Position numbers and translations under genes: made by a program. A DNA stretch of 64,000 nt. Origin: Lycorma delicatula (taxonomy: Eukaryota > Arthropoda > Insecta > Hemiptera > Fulgoridae). Shown one piece after another: positions 60,372 to 64,000 of the stretch. The stretch spans positions 39,284,153 through 39,348,152 of the forward strand of contig NC_134465.1 in NCBI RefSeq assembly GCF_047948215.1, in the 5' to 3' direction. Position 1 is the first letter of the stretch; each line of letters starts with the position of its first letter. The notes beneath the pieces were generated by a model. That model saw only the letters and a program-made list of their open reading frames with translations, did not search any database and was not told where the DNA came from.

Positions 60372-63300
60372 TTTTTTTGAGAAGAGAAATCATGTATGGG
60401 CACTATGTCTCATACCCCTTGGTAGTGTGGGACTTTCTTTTGCAGGCCTACCCACTAAAACTCCTCCCCTTCTACAATATGGGGGCCAGGGCCAACCTTG
60501 TGCCTTGTCTCCATTTGCACCTCCATTGGGGGCCCACTTCTTAAACCTGTCAGGATCTGTATTTTTTTTTAAACTTCAACCTCTTGGGGTCGGGAACCTA
60601 CCCAATGGAGACTCAGAGGTAGTTATCCACCTCTTGACATCTGCTCCCAACTTGGTTCAGATAATCTTTACCAGCATTGTGGACAACACGTGTGACAATT
60701 TTTCAATCTATAGTATATTTCCAATGATGTTCTGTTCTCTGGGGAAAGCAAACCGAATTCTCTCCTGCATACTTCCCTATGCTGCAGGAACTGATTGTAC
60801 ACGAACACCATGTGTTCTGTGGTATCCTCCGTCCTGCAGTAATTGCAATCCGCAGAGAGCCTCAGCATCCATGCGCATAAGTATGCTTTGAAACATTCGT
60901 GAAGGACTCGTTTAATTCATGCCCTAGTTCCCATTCTTGAGGCCCATGCCTGAAAGGAGGTCCATTCTGGAGGTCCTGTATACACAGCATACCTGAAAGG
61001 AGACAGCCCTTTGAACCTGGCTAAGAATTGCATGTGCTCTCCTTCTCTGCAGTGCAACGGACAAGACTAGGGCTCCATAATCTACTTTTGAGAGCACAAC
61101 CAGAGACAAGACCCTCAGCTTTGATGTGCGAGGACCCCTGATGTTCATTAACAAACTAATTGTGGCAGTCGTTTTTTGGCTTTGACTGGTTTTTTCTATG
61201 TGCCTCTGGAACATAGCGTTCTCATATATCTACAGCCCAAGGTATTTCATTGTCGGGGTAGGATGGACTTCCATCATCCTGACCCCATAGGACCTTGATG
61301 ATCATGGTTGCCACACCATCCTCTCTGTTCCTAGCTCTAATAGGCTTTGCCAGAGATCATCTTCTAGACCCTCAATACCTGATTACATTTTTCAGTCATC
61401 AGTACAGCCTCTCTGTCAGAAAGATCGCTGCAAATGCCTTAAAAGACATTTCCACCGGTGTTAAAACCCTTCCAATTAACAAAATATATTTTTCAAAAAG
61501 TCACCTAAACCAGATCAAAAAACTGATAACCCATAAAAATTTACAAGTAGAGCGATAAGAAAGTATTAATTTCACACCCTCAAAAATTGTTCGCAACACT
61601 GCATTTTTGACCTACCTTACCAAAGCAACCAAAATTACCTATAAATCAATCCATGAATATACCAAAGAACAACCAGTTACAATTTGTATGCGTCTACTCT
61701 GGCAGAAAAACACCTACATGGGTCTCTAGCCACCCAGGCTACTATTCTACACTAAACACCAGTTTAGTATAGTAGTGTGCGGTGGTTCGAGCATCGAAAA
61801 CCTTACAAATGTTTCAACAGTGACCTTACAAAGTGTTTCAACTCGTCTCTCTATAACTTTTCAGTTAGCTTGCAGATCCAGACTCAAACCAATAACCTCA
61901 ACCTCCCTGACCACCTCTGCATGACTAAACTCATTTTTTGAGCAGACTTACAGCACATAATATGATGCATCATCTGATACTAAGGATTGAGGGCACTGAC
62001 CCGAGTCATTCAAGCCAAATCGAGCCAGTTTGTCCCAAAATGTGTCATGCTTCGAAAGGAACTGAGTCACATGCTGGTTCAGGGAGAGTTTTTGAGGCAA
62101 CTCCCAATGCCCTTACATCTGGAAAGAGACGATGCATATACCACCCAGCTGCCCAGTTCATCAAACTTCTTCGACACAAGAACATCAAATTGCTTTAACA
62201 CTGCAATAACTAGAACTGCCTCACATGAACTAGTCCTAAAGTCCCCAGTAAAAAACAAAAACAGTAACTAACAGGAGACGCTGAGCTTTCAACAGAATAT
62301 TGGAGTAGCTTTTATACCTTATTGTGTTTGCCTAAGCAGGTGTTGCATAAAGCTCAATTGCCTTGTGCACACCTTTATACAAAATTTTCATTGTTTTAAA
62401 ATTTAAACCCTAATTGGAGTGGACTAACCTACGAATGCCAAGGAAGGCATCACATGCCTTCTCAGCAACACTCTGAAAATGCTCCTTGAAAATGAAATTC
62501 TCGTCAAGGAGTATACCCAAATACCATTGCAACAAGACAGGATGACAAGACAGGATGGGCTAAATACCATTTTGCGTTGATTGCTCCACACCTTTAGTAC
62601 TATACAAGCTTGAGTGGCCAAAATTCGACCTCATTCCATGATGACACGATATCCACTGGGCAACCTCAACTGTGTATGAGAGAGTCTCCAACCCCAAGGA
62701 GAGGATCCTGCACAGTGCCTTGGGGACAACCCTTGGACAGCATCATCTTACTCATATCAGTGCCACCACCATGAAGCATTACATATCGGTTACAAAAGTA
62801 ACTTTGTATTACCCCAATCTCATCACATGTACACACTCTCCTTTATAATTGATACAAGGCAGAGGACCACCACAAATTGTTAAATGCCCAGATATATCTA
62901 AAAATACATCCAGGACATACGCAGAGTCGGAATTAGTAACGATGCTATCACTACTGTTAAATTTTTTACAGTCACTTTTAAAATTGCAAACTCCATACCT
63001 TTCCCCAGTTGGAATCCATACTGGTCTTCCATCAAGAAATTTTGTGAGACCAACCCTCCATTAATTTTCAAATACAGCACCTTCTCAAATACCTTACCAA
63101 GAACTGGTAGAAGCATTAGAGGACTGTGCGATGAACTCACAGTAGGATTCATGTTACCACTTTTAAAAAGAATTTTAATCACATTTTTTCCAACAAAGCA
63201 GAAAATAGCCAGGAAAAAGCATTCTATTCAGTACCTTTGTTATTGTACGTACGCTTACAGCCAATGAATGAACAAGGAGTCATACTCAGAAGCCTTGCAA

Positions 63301-63830
63301 AACTGCAAACAACCTGACGTACCTCAGCCTCAGTAATCTCCTAAGATGCTATATCCGAATGAAAAGAAGCGACCTCACACCTTACACACAGATGATACTG
63401 ATACTCACCCTCTAAATCATCATCTGGCAATAAATCATGCCCCAAAATCCTATAAACGATACCTCATGGGTAATACGGACCACCCTGAAAGAAAGAATAC
63501 CCAGGATCCTGTATGAAAGAATGTTTGGGATCTCTTTTTGCTGTTCAAATTATATAAAAATACCGGGTTCTCAAATCTGTATACTCAGAAGCAAGTTCCA
63601 CTTGTCACTCTCATGTTAAGGTGCTTGCTAAAGATGACTCGCAGACTGCTTCAGATCAGAAAACTGAATTGTCCACCGCGGAGCAATTCTCTCCCAACCA
63701 GAATTATGTGGGATAGAGTGTTCTTCAGCTTCCACATAAGCAAGAGAAAGCCTCTCCTTCAAATCCATAACTTTCAAACTCTGGCCCAAAACACGAAGTC
63801 TAGCCAATAACATAGGTCAGCAATGGAAAA
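60372..63830 (-). mobile_element. R1-like non-LTR retrotransposon, degenerate
   Basis: Minus-strand frames in 5'-3' order: SHSPLMLLPVLGKVFEKVL and EDQYGFQLGKGMEFAI (63182-62898), the RT block PISLLPVLGK-x-E / QYGFR-G-G-E-AI; a YLG block and KEHFQSVAEKACDAF-like text near 62540-62440; VVLSKVDYGALVLSVA and RRRAHAILSQVQR near 61100-61020; and a C-terminal C-x-YC-x-x-ED-x-EH knuckle (60868-60668). A short A tail lies at about 60372. Base composition is much richer in G and C than the neighbouring DNA. Many frameshifts. The 5' end is not defined and the endonuclease was not seen. Confidence 0.8.
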
Positions 63831-64000
63831 GTTGTTTGAAAACTAATAACCGATTCTTATAGATTTGTATGTGCTGGTTTCATGAAAAATAGTCAAAAAA
63901 TTTCATCACATACCATTTTTTTATTAAATCAATTTTTTCAATATTCTCAAAATTGATAATATATTTTATTTATAAAACGTTGAATAAAAAATTAGACCTG
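63831..64000. other. Window end, AT-rich, nothing recognised
   Basis: No coding or repeat signal could be assigned. Confidence 0.5.

Noticed and set aside
60427..60891. 154-codon plus-strand open frame
   Set aside because: It is antisense to the C-terminal part of the R1-like element; the minus strand carries the recognisable zinc-knuckle and the frame itself resembles no protein.
1..64000. Prokaryotic features such as operons, CRISPR arrays or ribosome binding sites
   Set aside because: The window has spliced animal genes, SINEs and LINEs; no regularly spaced repeat-spacer array was seen.

Overview
This is AT-rich animal nuclear DNA with long introns and dense, mostly broken transposons. 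Mariner-type elements, RTE/R1-like non-LTR elements, a copia element and a tRNA-derived SINE point to an insect. A hemipteran is my best guess, from general familiarity rather than any diagnostic marker.

Three complete host genes can be assembled by hand from exons with canonical GT/AG borders and matching phases. (1) Pex16, minus strand, has six exons from 36130 down to 434 and encodes 343 aa. (2) A first Mpv17-family gene (copy A), plus strand, has four exons from 14373 to 25235 and encodes 178 aa. It lies entirely inside intron 2 of Pex16 on the opposite strand. (3) A second Mpv17-family gene (copy B), plus strand, has four exons from 37022 to 58274 and encodes 197 aa. It starts head-to-head with Pex16, with 891 bp between the two start codons. 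Copies A and B share all three intron positions and phases, so they arose by DNA duplication and not by retroposition. All three genes encode organelle membrane proteins: Pex16 for peroxisomal membrane assembly, Mpv17 for the mitochondrial (historically peroxisomal) membrane.

Layout. 0.4-11 kb: Pex16 exons 6 to 3, with non-LTR and mariner fragments and two adjacent palindromes in the introns. 11-29 kb: Pex16 intron 2, holding Mpv17 copy A, several mariner relics, MITE-like hairpins and a nearly intact RTE-type reverse transcriptase. 29-36 kb: Pex16 exons 2 and 1, with two mariner relics. 36.1-37.0 kb: shared upstream region. 37-53.7 kb: the large first intron of Mpv17 copy B, holding the 5' half of an RTE element, a non-LTR 3' fragment, an unusual DDE-like transposase relic, a SINE, a copia element and a second RTE copy. 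53.7-58.3 kb: exons 2 to 4 of copy B with mariner, ISXO2/Merlin-like, SINE and LINE fragments between them. 59.4-60.3 kb: an 865-bp foldback element. 60.4-63.8 kb: a degenerate R1-like retrotransposon on the minus strand. No rRNA, true tRNA gene or CRISPR array was seen.

All family assignments were made by eye from motifs. Transposon boundaries are approximate unless a target-site duplication or terminal repeat is stated.
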